This document shows, piece after piece, positions 16,277-24,363 of a stretch of DNA of 64,000 nucleotides. A program made the translations under genes and the position numbers. Origin of the DNA: JBFKQC01 sp041627895 (GTDB taxonomy: Bacteria > Pseudomonadota > Alphaproteobacteria > Rhodobacterales > Rhodobacteraceae). Within the stretch, counting starts at the first letter, position 1. Each line of letters begins with the position of its first letter. The DNA lies in the NCBI GenBank assembly GCA_041627895.1, contig JBFKQC010000009.1:1-64000 (forward strand), given 5' to 3'. Below the pieces are notes generated by a model. It did not search any database and was not told the origin of the DNA. It worked only from the letters and a program-made list of their open reading frames with translations.

Positions 16277-17475
16277 GCGCGCCCTGGCTGCACATCGTCG
16301 GCATCGGCGAGGACGGCATGGACGGTCTTGTGCCCGCGACCCGCGCCGTGGTCGAGGCCGCCGAGGTGATCGTCGGCGGCGACCGGCATCACAGCCTATC
16401 GGAGGTCGTGACCGCCCAGCGGCTGGCCTGGCCGCATCCCTTCGACGCGCTGATCGGCGAGTTGCTGGCGCTCAAGGGCCGCCGCGTCGTGGTGCTGGCG
16501 ACCGGCGATCCGCTGTGGTTCTCGGTCGGCGCGCGGATCGGGCGCGCGATCGACCCGGCCGAGATCACCTATCACCCGCAGATCAGCGCGTTTCAGCTTG
16601 CCGCCGCGCGGATGGGCTGGAGCCTGGCCGATGTCGAGACGCTGACCGTGCATGGCCGCCCGGTCGAGCAGATGATCGCGTTCATCCAGCCCGACGCGCG
16701 GCTTCTGATCTTGACCACGGGCGAGGAGACCCCGGCGCAGATCGCCCGGTTCCTGACCGAACGCGGGTTCGGGCAATCGCCGATGACGGTGCTGGCCAGC
16801 ATGGGCGGCGCGGCCGAGGTTCGCATCGACGGCGTCGCGGCAAGCTGGGACCAGGCGGTTCCCGCCTTCAACACGCTGGCGGTGGAATGCCGTGCCGCGC
16901 CGGACGCGGCGCTGCTGCCGCGGGTGCCGGGGCTGGCCGACGAGCTGTTCCGCCACGACGGCACGATGACCAAGCAGGAGGTGCGCGCCGCGACGCTGGC
17001 CAGGCTGATGCCGATGCGCGGTGCGCTCTTGTGGGATATCGGAACCGGCTGCGGATCGGTCGCGGTCGAGTGGATGCGCGGCGCGCGCTATGCCCGCGCC
17101 ATCGGCATCGAGCCGCGCGCCGACCGGCGCGAAATGGCGGCGGCGAACGCGCTGGCGCTGGGCACTCCCAAGCTGGAAATCGTCGCGGGCGAGGCGCCGG
17201 CGGCGCTGGCGGCGCTGGAGCCGCCGGATGCGGTGTTTATCGGCGGCGGGCTGTCGGAAGAGGTGGTCGACCATGCCTGGGCGGCGCTGCGCCCGCTGGG
17301 GCGGCTGGTCTCGAACGCGGTGACGCTCGAATCCGAGGCGCTGCTGCTCGATCTGCACAAACGCCTGGGCGGGCAACTGGTGAAGCTGCACGTGCACCGC
17401 GCCGCGCCGGTGGGCGGGCTGACCGGCTGGCGCCCCCTGATGCCGGTGACGCAATGGAGCCTGGTCAAGCGATGA
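16273..17475 (+). CDS. cobL: Precorrin-6Y C5,15-methyltransferase (decarboxylating) CobL
   Basis: A 400-aa bifunctional enzyme. The N-terminal half is the CbiE-type tetrapyrrole methylase (HIVGIGEDGMDGL at the start, ATGDPLWFSVGARI in the middle). The C-terminal half is the CbiT-type Rossmann methyltransferase with SAM motif LLWDIGTGCGSVAVEWM around residues 253-269. Together they methylate C-5 and C-15 and decarboxylate the acetate on ring C. Length matches fused CobL. Its stop overlaps the ATG of a 23-codon ORF (ATGA). Confidence 0.95.
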   Translation: MSAPWLHIVGIGEDGMDGLVPATRAVVEAAEVIVGGDRHHSLSEVVTAQRLAWPHPFDALIGELLALKGRRVVVLATGDPLWFSVGARIGRAIDPAEITYHPQISAFQLAAARMGWSLADVETLTVHGRPVEQMIAFIQPDARLLILTTGEETPAQIARFLTERGFGQSPMTVLASMGGAAEVRIDGVAASWDQAVPAFNTLAVECRAAPDAALLPRVPGLADELFRHDGTMTKQEVRAATLARLMPMRGALLWDIGTGCGSVAVEWMRGARYARAIGIEPRADRREMAAANALALGTPKLEIVAGEAPAALAALEPPDAVFIGGGLSEEVVDHAWAALRPLGRLVSNAVTLESEALLLDLHKRLGGQLVKLHVHRAAPVGGLTGWRPLMPVTQWSLVKR

Positions 17476-17543
17476 CGGCGCCCGCGGCCAGCGCCGGCGT
17501 CCCGTATCCGCGGCGGCAAGCAGCCCGGCGGGGGGCCTCGTGA
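17472..17543 (+). CDS. Possible 23-codon linker ORF between cobL and cobI
   Basis: An ATG overlapping the cobL stop (ATGA, 17472-17475) opens a 23-codon frame whose TGA (17541-17543) overlaps the GTG start of cobI (GTGA, 17540-17543). The predicted peptide is rich in Ala, Arg and Pro and matches no family I know. The double overlap would let ribosomes pass from cobL to cobI without a fresh binding site. It may simply be chance in a short gap, but its frame is exact at both ends. Confidence 0.4.
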   Translation: MTAPAASAGVPYPRRQAARRGAS

Positions 17544-18244
17544 CCGGCGGCACGCTTTACGGTGTGGGCGTCGGGCCGGGGGACCCGGAGCTGATCACCC
17601 TGAAGGCGGCGCGGCTGATCGCGGCGGCGCGGGTCGTTGCCTATCCGGCGCTGGCCGGCGCGGACAGCCTTGCCCGGGCGATTGCCGCCGGACTGATCGC
17701 GCCGGGCACGCGCGAGATCGTCATGGACGTGCCGATGACCGCGGCGCGCGGGCCGGCGCAGGCGGCCTATGACGCGGGCGCGGCAGCGATCGCGGCAGCG
17801 CTGGAGGCGGGCGAGGACGTGGTCTGTCTCTGCGAGGGCGATCCGTTCTTCTACGGCTCGTTCATGTATCTCAACGCCCGCCTTGCGCCGCGCTTCGCGG
17901 TCGAGGTGGTGCCCGGCGTCTCGTCGCTGACCGCCTGCGCCGCGCGCGCGGGCCTGCCGCTGGCGGCGCGGAACGAGCGGATCACCGTGCTGCCGGGGCC
18001 GCTGCACGCGGACGAGCTTGCGCGCCGGATCGAGGGCGCCGAGACCGTCGCGGTACTGAAGGTCGGGCGGCACCTTCGGAAGCTGCGCGAGGTGATCGCG
18101 CGGCTCGGGCTGCTGGACCGTGCCGTCTATGTCGAGCGAGCGACGCTGGCGGACGAGCGGGTCTGCCCGCTGGCCGAGGCGCCCGAGGCGGCGCCGTATT
18201 TCTCGATGATCCTGATCGCGAAGGGGGCCGATCCATGGCTGTAG
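17540..18244 (+). CDS. cobI: Precorrin-2 C20-methyltransferase CobI
   Basis: A 234-aa SAM-dependent tetrapyrrole methylase that converts precorrin-2 (or its cobalt form) to precorrin-3A. It opens with GTLYGVGVGPGDPELITLKA, the family glycine-rich motif, and shows the LCEGDPFFYGSFMYL and VEVVPGVSS blocks typical of the C20 enzyme. Start is GTG at 17540. It overlaps the following cbiG-cobJ gene by 10 bp. Sequence alone does not settle whether it acts on metal-free or cobalt-bearing substrate. Confidence 0.94.
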   Translation: MTGGTLYGVGVGPGDPELITLKAARLIAAARVVAYPALAGADSLARAIAAGLIAPGTREIVMDVPMTAARGPAQAAYDAGAAAIAAALEAGEDVVCLCEGDPFFYGSFMYLNARLAPRFAVEVVPGVSSLTACAARAGLPLAARNERITVLPGPLHADELARRIEGAETVAVLKVGRHLRKLREVIARLGLLDRAVYVERATLADERVCPLAEAPEAAPYFSMILIAKGADPWL

Positions 18245-20094
18245 CTCCGGTGGTTCTGGCGCTGTCGCGCACGGGCGAGGCGACGGCGCATCGCGTCGCC
18301 GCGGCGCTTGGCGCAAAGGTCCATGGCCGCGAGGGGCGGGTTGCCAGGGCCGATGCGTTCTTTCCGGATGCGCTGGAACAGGCGCGCGGGCTGTTCGCCG
18401 CCGGGGTGCCGGTGGTGGGGATCTGCGCCGCGGGCATCCTGATCCGCGCCGTGGCGCCGCTTTTGGCCGACAAGCGCGCCGAGCCGCCGGTGGTGGCGGT
18501 CTCGGACGACGGCGCATCGGTGGTGCCGCTTCTTGGCGGGCACCGTGGGGCGAACCGGCTGGCGCGGCAGATCGCCGAGGCGCTGGGCGGACGCGCGGCG
18601 GTGACGACCGCGGGCGACCTCGCGCTGGGGATCGCGCTGGACGAGCCGCCGCCGGGCTGGCGGCTGGCCAATCCGGACCACGCGAGGGCAGCGATGGCGG
18701 CGCTGTTGTCGGGCGGCGGGGCGCGGGTGACGGGGGACGAGGCGGACAGCGCGGACTGGCTTGACCTGCTGCCGGCGGGCGACGCGGTCGAGATCGTCTG
18801 TACGATGGAACCGGTTTCGCCCCGCATGGACACAACGCTGGTGTTTCACCCCCAACGGGCGGTGCTGGGCGTGGGCTGCGCGCGGAACTGCCCGCCCGCA
18901 GACCTGGCGGCGCTGGCCGAGGGGCTGCTGGCCGACGCTGGGCTTGCCCCGGACGCGCTGGCCGCGATCGCCACGGTGGACCTGAAGGCGGACGAGCCCG
19001 CAGTGCTGGACCTGTCGCGGCAGCTCGGCGCGCCGCTCAGGCTGTTCGCGCCGGCGGAGCTGGAGGCAGAAACGCCGCGGACGGCAAGCCCGTCGGACGT
19101 GGTCTTTGCCGAGATCGGCTGCCACGGCGTGGCCGAGAACGCGGCGCTGGCGGCGGCGGGGACGACGGCGCGTCTTCGGATGCCGAAGCGCAAGTCCGCG
19201 ATGGCGACCGTGGCGCTGGCAGAGGCGCCGGCGCCGATCGCCGCGCCCGCAGGCCATCCGCGCGGGCGGCTGGCGATCGTCGGGATCGGACCCGGGCAGG
19301 CGGCATGGCGCACGCCCGAGGCGTCGCGGCTGATCGCCGGGGCGGAGGAACTGGTGGGCTACGGGCTTTACATCGACCTCCTGGGGCCGCTGGCCGCCGG
19401 AAAGCCGCGCCACGATTTCCCGCTGGGCGGCGAGGAGGCGCGCTGCCGGTTCGCGCTGGAGCGCGCGGGCGAGGGGCGTTCGGTGGCGCTGGTCTGTTCG
19501 GGCGATGCGGGGATCTACGCGATGGGCGCGCTGGTCTACGAGCTTCTGGACCGGGCCGAGCACGGCGTCAGCGACGCGGCGCGGCGCGTCGAGGTGGTCG
19601 CGGCGCCCGGCATCTCGGCGCTGCAGGCGGCGGCGGCGCGGGCCGGGGCGCCGCTCGGCCACGACTTCTGCGCGATCTCGCTTTCCGATCTGCTGACCCC
19701 GCGCGAGGACATCCTGCGCCGGGTGCGGGCGGCGGCGGAGGGCGATTTCGTGATCGCGTTCTACAACCCGGTCTCGAAGCGGCGGCGCGACCTGCTGGCG
19801 CTGGCCCGCGATATCCTGCTGGAGCATCGGCCGGCGGAGTGCCCGGTGGTGCTGGCGCAGTCGCTGGGGCGGCCGGAGGAGCGGCTGGTGCACCGGCGGC
19901 TCGACGAATTGCAGGTCGGCGAGGTGGACATGCTGACATTGGTGCTGGTCGGCTCGTCGCAGTCGCGCCTCTGGCACTCGGGCGAGGGGCCGCGGGTCTA
20001 CACGCCGCGGGGCTATGCGAAAAAGCTGGACGACGCGCGCCGCTCGCCGCAAGCGGCATCGCCCCGCCCGCCGTCCCGCGGGAGCGCGCGGTGA
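18235..20094 (+). CDS. cobJ: CbiG-CobJ fusion: cobalt-precorrin-5A hydrolase-like domain plus precorrin-3B C17-methyltransferase
   Basis: A 619-aa two-enzyme protein. Residues 1-335 are a full-length CbiG: the N-terminal AVSDDGASVVPLLGGHRGAN block and the C-terminal part with VLGVGCARNC and VDLKADEPAV. In the anaerobic route CbiG opens the lactone ring after contraction. Residues 345-600 are a CobJ/CbiH methylase: RLAIVGIGPGQAAW, LVCSGDAGIYAMG and FYNPVSKRRR. This enzyme methylates C-17 and drives ring contraction. The last 18 or so codons coincide with the third hairpin-plus-tail repeat. The stop overlaps the cobM GTG by 4 bp. Confidence 0.93.
   Translation: MAVAPVVLALSRTGEATAHRVAAALGAKVHGREGRVARADAFFPDALEQARGLFAAGVPVVGICAAGILIRAVAPLLADKRAEPPVVAVSDDGASVVPLLGGHRGANRLARQIAEALGGRAAVTTAGDLALGIALDEPPPGWRLANPDHARAAMAALLSGGGARVTGDEADSADWLDLLPAGDAVEIVCTMEPVSPRMDTTLVFHPQRAVLGVGCARNCPPADLAALAEGLLADAGLAPDALAAIATVDLKADEPAVLDLSRQLGAPLRLFAPAELEAETPRTASPSDVVFAEIGCHGVAENAALAAAGTTARLRMPKRKSAMATVALAEAPAPIAAPAGHPRGRLAIVGIGPGQAAWRTPEASRLIAGAEELVGYGLYIDLLGPLAAGKPRHDFPLGGEEARCRFALERAGEGRSVALVCSGDAGIYAMGALVYELLDRAEHGVSDAARRVEVVAAPGISALQAAAARAGAPLGHDFCAISLSDLLTPREDILRRVRAAAEGDFVIAFYNPVSKRRRDLLALARDILLEHRPAECPVVLAQSLGRPEERLVHRRLDELQVGEVDMLTLVLVGSSQSRLWHSGEGPRVYTPRGYAKKLDDARRSPQAASPRPPSRGSAR
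20039..20078 (+). repeat. Hairpin-plus-tail repeat, copy 3, inside the cobJ 3' end
   Basis: A 6-bp stem (GCCGCT 20039-20044 with AGCGGC 20052-20057) is followed after one base by the invariant 20-base tail (20059-20078). It is in frame within the cbiG-cobJ fusion and encodes its Ala/Ser/Pro/Arg-rich end, 12 bp before the cobM start. Confidence 0.78.
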
Positions 20095-20912
20095 CCGTCT
20101 GGTTCATCGGGGCGGGGCCGGGGGACCCGGAACTGCTGACACTGAAGGCGCAGCGGATCATCGCGGCCTGTCCGGTCTGCCTTTATGCCGGCTCGCTGGT
20201 GCCGGCGGAGGTGGTGGCGGGCGCGCCGGCCGGCGCGCGCGTGCTGGACACCGCGGCGATGACGCTGGACGAGACCCACGCCGAGATCGTCGCAGCCCAC
20301 GAGCGGGGCGCGGACGTCGCACGGGTGCATTCCGGCGACCCCTCGCTTTACGGCGCCATCGCCGAGCAGATCCGGCGGCTGCGCGCCGACGCCATCCCCT
20401 ACGAGATCGTGCCGGGCGTGCCGGCCTATGCCGCCGCCGCGGCCGCCCTGGGGCAGGAATTGACGATTCCCGAGATCGCGCAGTCCATCGTGCTGACCCG
20501 GATGTCGATGAAATCGACGGCGATGCCGGGGGGCGAGCGGCTGGAGAATTTCGCGCGCACCGGCGCGACGCTGGCGATTCATCTCGGCATCCGGGCGCTG
20601 CGCGAGATCGAGCGCCAGCTGATCCCGCATTACGGCGCGGCATGTCCGGTCGTGGTGGCCTACCGGGTGGGCTGGCCGGACCAGATGCTGCTGCGCGGAA
20701 CTTTGGGCGATATCCGCGAGAAGGTGCGCGCCGCCAAGATCACCCGCACCGCGCTGATTCTCGTCGGCCCGGCGCTGGAGGCGGGACGCGATTTCCGCGA
20801 AAGCGCGCTTTACGATCCCTCGATTCCGCACCTATTGCGGCCCCGCGCGGCGGAAACACGGCCGCAGGCCCGCAACGCAAGCGGAAAAAACCGCGGGGTC
20901 ACAAAAGCTTAA
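20091..20912 (+). CDS. cobM: Precorrin-4 C11-methyltransferase CobM
   Basis: A 273-aa tetrapyrrole methylase (CobM/CbiF). Starts GTG-TVWFIGAGPGDPELLTLKA and shows the family blocks RVHSGDPSLYGAIAEQI, EIVPGVPAYAAAAAALG, ELTIPEIAQSIVLTR and CPVVVAYRVGWPDQ. It adds the C-11 methyl group. The start was fixed by the GTGA overlap with cobJ. The final 25 residues are basic and not part of the domain. It ends the corrin block; cobK, cobF, cobG/cobZ and cobNST are not in the window. Confidence 0.95.
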   Translation: MTVWFIGAGPGDPELLTLKAQRIIAACPVCLYAGSLVPAEVVAGAPAGARVLDTAAMTLDETHAEIVAAHERGADVARVHSGDPSLYGAIAEQIRRLRADAIPYEIVPGVPAYAAAAAALGQELTIPEIAQSIVLTRMSMKSTAMPGGERLENFARTGATLAIHLGIRALREIERQLIPHYGAACPVVVAYRVGWPDQMLLRGTLGDIREKVRAAKITRTALILVGPALEAGRDFRESALYDPSIPHLLRPRAAETRPQARNASGKNRGVTKA

Positions 20913-20965
20913 CTTGACGGAAACCGGTCTTGCCTGATCTTTTGCACGAGCGAAGGGGTATGACG

Positions 20966-21331
20966 ATGACCGATTTCCTGCCGAAGGAAGTCCGCGAGGG
21001 ACTGGAGGCCGCGCGCAAGGCCGAGTTGAAGCGCGGCAGCCGCCTGCGCGTGCATGTCGGCGACGAGGTGTATCCGGTGCTCCGCTTCTGGGACGGCGGC
21101 TTTGCGCTCGATGCCGAGAACGCGCCGCATCTGCGCGGGCTGGTCGACCTCTACCACGGCGGCGTGCATTTGTATCAATGCCTGATCGTGGCAAGCTCGG
21201 AAGAAGACGGCGAGATGCTGTTCGAGTTCAAGCGCAACACCGCGGCCGTCGACAGGGCGCCGCTGGATTTCTACCGCGACGAGGGTGCGCCGGTCGCGCT
21301 GCTGGGCCGGTCGGGTTCGTCCGGCGGGTGA
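20966..21331 (+). CDS. Conserved hypothetical protein, 121 aa
   Basis: A soluble 121-aa protein with an N-terminal helix (FLPKEVREGLEAARKAELKR) and a beta-rich remainder: RLRVHVGDEVYPVLRFWDGGFAL, LRGLVDLYHGGVHLYQCLIV, EMLFEFKRNT. The pattern of alternating short strands looks like a small PilZ-like or barrel domain, but I cannot assign a family with confidence. Start at 20966 has AAGGGG seven bases upstream; an ATG six bases earlier is too close to it. It resembles a conserved roseobacter-type hypothetical. Confidence 0.8.
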   Translation: MTDFLPKEVREGLEAARKAELKRGSRLRVHVGDEVYPVLRFWDGGFALDAENAPHLRGLVDLYHGGVHLYQCLIVASSEEDGEMLFEFKRNTAAVDRAPLDFYRDEGAPVALLGRSGSSGG

Positions 21332-21346
21332 TGCGCGCCGCGGCGC

Positions 21347-22516
21347 TCAGCCGGCGAAGGCGTCGGCGAGCCGCGAAACCGCTTCCTCGACCAGGCTGCG
21401 CCGTGTGGCGATGTTGAACCGCATGAAGCTTTCGCCGCCGGTGCCGAGCGTGTGGCCCGGCGTCGGCGCGACCCTGGCCTTGCGGTAGATGCGGTCGGCG
21501 AATTCCTCGCGTTTCAGCCCGGTTCCGGCGAAATCGACCCAGGCGAGGTAGGTCGATTGCATCGGCATCGCCCGCAGGCCGGGGATCGCGTCGATGCGTT
21601 CCCTGAACAGCCGCGCGTTGCCCTCGATATAGGCGCAAAGCTCGTCGACATAGGCCGCGCCTTCGGGCGAGTAGGCCGCGCGCGTCAGCATCACGCCGAA
21701 CAGGTTCGGCCCGATGTTGAAGCCGTGATGGAACTTGCGGAACCGCGCGTGCAGGTCCGGGTCCGGGATCGTGACGGTGCCGGTCCTGAGGCCCGCGATG
21801 CTGAAGGTCTTCGAGGCCGAGGTGATCACCACCATCCGATCCAGGATATCGGGCGCGGCGAGCGGCATCGGGATGTGCCGCTGCGCGGAAAACGTCAGGT
21901 CCTGGTGCACCTCGTCCGAGACCAGCACAAGATCGTGGCGCCGGCAGAAATCCGCGACCTCGCGCAGCTCGTCCTGGCGCCAGACCCGGCCCGCGGGATT
22001 GTGCGGCGAACACAGCAGCACCAGTTTCTCGCGCCCCGTCATCCGCGCCTCGTAGGCGTCGAAATCCATCGCATAGACACCGTCGGCGCCGATCTTCAGC
22101 GGCAGTTCGGTGACGACCCGGTCCGCCGCGGTGATCTTGTTGGCGAACTCGTGATAGACCGGCGTGAAGGTGACGACATGGTCGCCGGGATCGGTGAAGC
22201 AATGGATCAGCATCGCGATGCCGTTGCCCAGGCCGAACGTGGTGAGCATGCGGTCGGTCGCGGCCTCCCAGCCGTGGCGGGTCTTCATCCAGCGGGCGAC
22301 GGCGTCGTAATATTCGTCGATCCCGGTGAAATAGCCGAAATGCCCATTGTCGACGAGCCGCTGCGCCTCGGCCCTCAGGAAATCCGGCGCGTCGAAGTCC
22401 TTGTCGGCGATCCACATCGCGATGCCGTCGTCGGGGCTGACGCCGAAGGCGCGCTGCATCAGGTCCCATTTCGAGGAATGGACGCGGCGCCGGTCGATAA
22501 CATCGTCGAAATTCAT
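21347..22516 (-). CDS. patB: MalY/PatB family PLP-dependent C-S lyase or aminotransferase
   Basis: A 389-aa fold-type I PLP enzyme. It shows the MalY/PatB marks: MWIADKDFDAPDFL near residue 34, LLCSPHNPAGRVW, VSDEVHQDL and the PLP lysine in SASKTFSIAGLRTG. PatB-type enzymes cleave the C-S bond of cystathionine or cysteine conjugates, releasing pyruvate and ammonia. Substrate is not evident here. It is convergent with the hypothetical gene at 20966 and divergent from def; no operon. Confidence 0.9.
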   Translation of the reverse strand: MNFDDVIDRRRVHSSKWDLMQRAFGVSPDDGIAMWIADKDFDAPDFLRAEAQRLVDNGHFGYFTGIDEYYDAVARWMKTRHGWEAATDRMLTTFGLGNGIAMLIHCFTDPGDHVVTFTPVYHEFANKITAADRVVTELPLKIGADGVYAMDFDAYEARMTGREKLVLLCSPHNPAGRVWRQDELREVADFCRRHDLVLVSDEVHQDLTFSAQRHIPMPLAAPDILDRMVVITSASKTFSIAGLRTGTVTIPDPDLHARFRKFHHGFNIGPNLFGVMLTRAAYSPEGAAYVDELCAYIEGNARLFRERIDAIPGLRAMPMQSTYLAWVDFAGTGLKREEFADRIYRKARVAPTPGHTLGTGGESFMRFNIATRRSLVEEAVSRLADAFAG

Positions 22517-22612
22517 GGCATGTCCGTGCGAGTGGTGCCGGGCAGGCTAGCCGTTCCCGCGCGCGGCGCAAGGCAGATTGCGCATGCCCGGGTCATCGCC
22601 TACATGGGCGCC

Positions 22613-23140
22613 ATGAGCCTTTTGCCGATCATCATCCATCCCGACCCGCGGCTGAAGAAGGTCTGCGCCCCGGTCGAGGACATCACGCCCGAGCTGGGCA
22701 AGCTCGCCGAAGACATGCTGGCGACGATGTACGACGCGCCGGGGATCGGGCTGGCCGCGCCGCAGGTCGGCGTGCTGAAGCGGATGCTGGTGATGGACTG
22801 CGTCAAGGACGACGACGCGCCGCACAGGCCGATGGTTCTGATCAACCCCGAAGTCACCTGGGTTTCGGAAGAGCGCAACACCTACGAAGAGGGCTGCCTG
22901 TCGATCCCCGAGCAGTTCGCCGACGTCGAACGGCCCGCCGCGGTGCGGGTGCGCTGGACCGGGCTGGACGGCAAGGCGCAGGAAGAGCGGTTCGACGGGC
23001 TGTGGGCGACCTGCGTGCAGCACGAAATCGACCATCTCGACGGAAAGCTGTTCATCGACTACCTGACGGCGCTGAAGCGGCAGCTGATCACCCGCAAGAT
23101 GGTCAAGCTGAAGCGCGAGAGGGCGCGCGCGTCGGCCTGA
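22613..23140 (+). CDS. def: Peptide deformylase
   Basis: A 175-aa metalloenzyme that removes the formyl group from nascent peptides. All three motifs are present: GIGLAAPQVG (44-53), EGCLSIP with metal ligand C95, and QHEIDHLDG with H137, E138 and H141. Length is normal. The ATG at 22613 gives the canonical MSLLPIIIHPDPRL start; an in-frame ATG at 22604 would add three residues. Fmt and the usual neighbouring def paralogues are not adjacent here. Confidence 0.96.
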   Translation: MSLLPIIIHPDPRLKKVCAPVEDITPELGKLAEDMLATMYDAPGIGLAAPQVGVLKRMLVMDCVKDDDAPHRPMVLINPEVTWVSEERNTYEEGCLSIPEQFADVERPAAVRVRWTGLDGKAQEERFDGLWATCVQHEIDHLDGKLFIDYLTALKRQLITRKMVKLKRERARASA

Positions 23141-23227
23141 GCGTCGTGCCGATTCCTGGGATCGCGATCGAGGCCGCGCGCATCCGGCCATTCCCACGGA
23201 TGGATTCTCACACGGGCACGGTCCGCG

Positions 23228-24196
23228 CTATTCCGCCGCCTTCACCTCGGCATCGGCGCCCAGCTCGGCAAGGAACTTTTCGGCCTCCAGCGCCGCCATG
23301 CAGCCCATGCCGGCACTGGTCACGGCCTGGCGGTAGATGTGGTCGGTCAGGTCGCCCGCCGCAAAGACGCCGGGGATCGAGGTGGCCGTGCTGTCCGGCC
23401 TGGTGACGACATAGCCGCCCAAATGGGTTTCCAGCTGGTCGCGCACCAGCTCGCTTGCCGGCGCGTGGCCGATGGCGACGAAGAACCCGGCGCAGGGCAC
23501 CTCGGTGATCGCGCCGGTCTTGACGTGCCTGGCGCGCACCCCCTCGACGCCTTTGGGATCGTCGCTGCCCACGACCTCGTCGACGACATGGTCCCACAGG
23601 AACTCGACCTTTGGGTTGTTGAACAGGCGGTGCTGCAGGATTTTCTCGGCGCGCAGCTCGTCGCGGCGGTGGATCAGCGTGACCTTGCTGGCGAATTTCG
23701 TCAGGAACAGCGCCTCTTCCGCGGCGGTGTTGCCGCCGCCGATCACCACGACTTCCTTGCCGCGATAGAAGAACCCGTCGCAGGTGGCGCAGGCCGAGAC
23801 GCCGAAGCCCTTGAAATGCTCCTCGGACGGCAGGCCCAGCCACTTGGCCTGCGCGCCGGTGGCCAGGATCACCGCGTCGGCCGTGTAGGTGATGCCGCCG
23901 TCGCCCTTTGCAACGAAGGGCCGCCGGCCCAGGTCGATCTCGGCGATGTGGTCGGCGATGACGTCGGTGCCGACGGCGCGCGCGTGTTCCTCCATCCGCA
24001 CCATCAAGTCGGGGCCCTGCACCTCGGTGTCGCCGGGCCAGTTCTCGACCTCGGTGGTGATCGTCAGCTGCCCGCCGGGCTGGATGCCCTGGATCAGCAC
24101 GGGCTCCAGCATCGCGCGGCTCGCATAGACCGCGGCGGTATAGCCCGCCGGGCCCGAGCCGATGATCAGAACCTTGCTGTGCCGCGTCTCGCCCAT
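23228..24196 (-). CDS. trxB: Thioredoxin-disulfide reductase
   Basis: A 322-aa FAD/NADPH enzyme that reduces thioredoxin. It has the FAD-binding GSGPAGYTAA (13-22), the redox-active CATC (C136 and C139 in SACATCDGFF), the NADPH motif GGGNTAAEEAL and the C-terminal FAD motif GVFAAGDLTDHIYRQA. The ATG at 24196 gives the normal length; longer in-frame ATG codons upstream lack family similarity. Divergent from the phoX-like remnant. Confidence 0.96.
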   Translation of the reverse strand: MGETRHSKVLIIGSGPAGYTAAVYASRAMLEPVLIQGIQPGGQLTITTEVENWPGDTEVQGPDLMVRMEEHARAVGTDVIADHIAEIDLGRRPFVAKGDGGITYTADAVILATGAQAKWLGLPSEEHFKGFGVSACATCDGFFYRGKEVVVIGGGNTAAEEALFLTKFASKVTLIHRRDELRAEKILQHRLFNNPKVEFLWDHVVDEVVGSDDPKGVEGVRARHVKTGAITEVPCAGFFVAIGHAPASELVRDQLETHLGGYVVTRPDSTATSIPGVFAAGDLTDHIYRQAVTSAGMGCMAALEAEKFLAELGADAEVKAAE

Positions 24197-24363
24197 CGCC
24201 GTATCCCCCGATAAATCTGCCCCGATATAGGTGGCACCACGTCCGGGCGCAATCGCGAGACGCGGCGCGAAAGAATCTGCTAGGCTGTCCGGACGATGGT
24301 TGCGGTGGGCGGCGCGTTCCGGCCGCCGAATAGAACGAAACCGATTCAAGCGAAGGAAATCCC

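Noticed and set aside
18127..20052. 641-codon frame antisense to cbiG-cobJ
   Set aside because: Low-complexity basic composition and no motif; the plus-strand fusion is fully supported.
21452..22612. An open extension upstream of def, antisense to patB
   Set aside because: It has no def similarity before 22613 and overlaps a well-supported PLP enzyme on the other strand.
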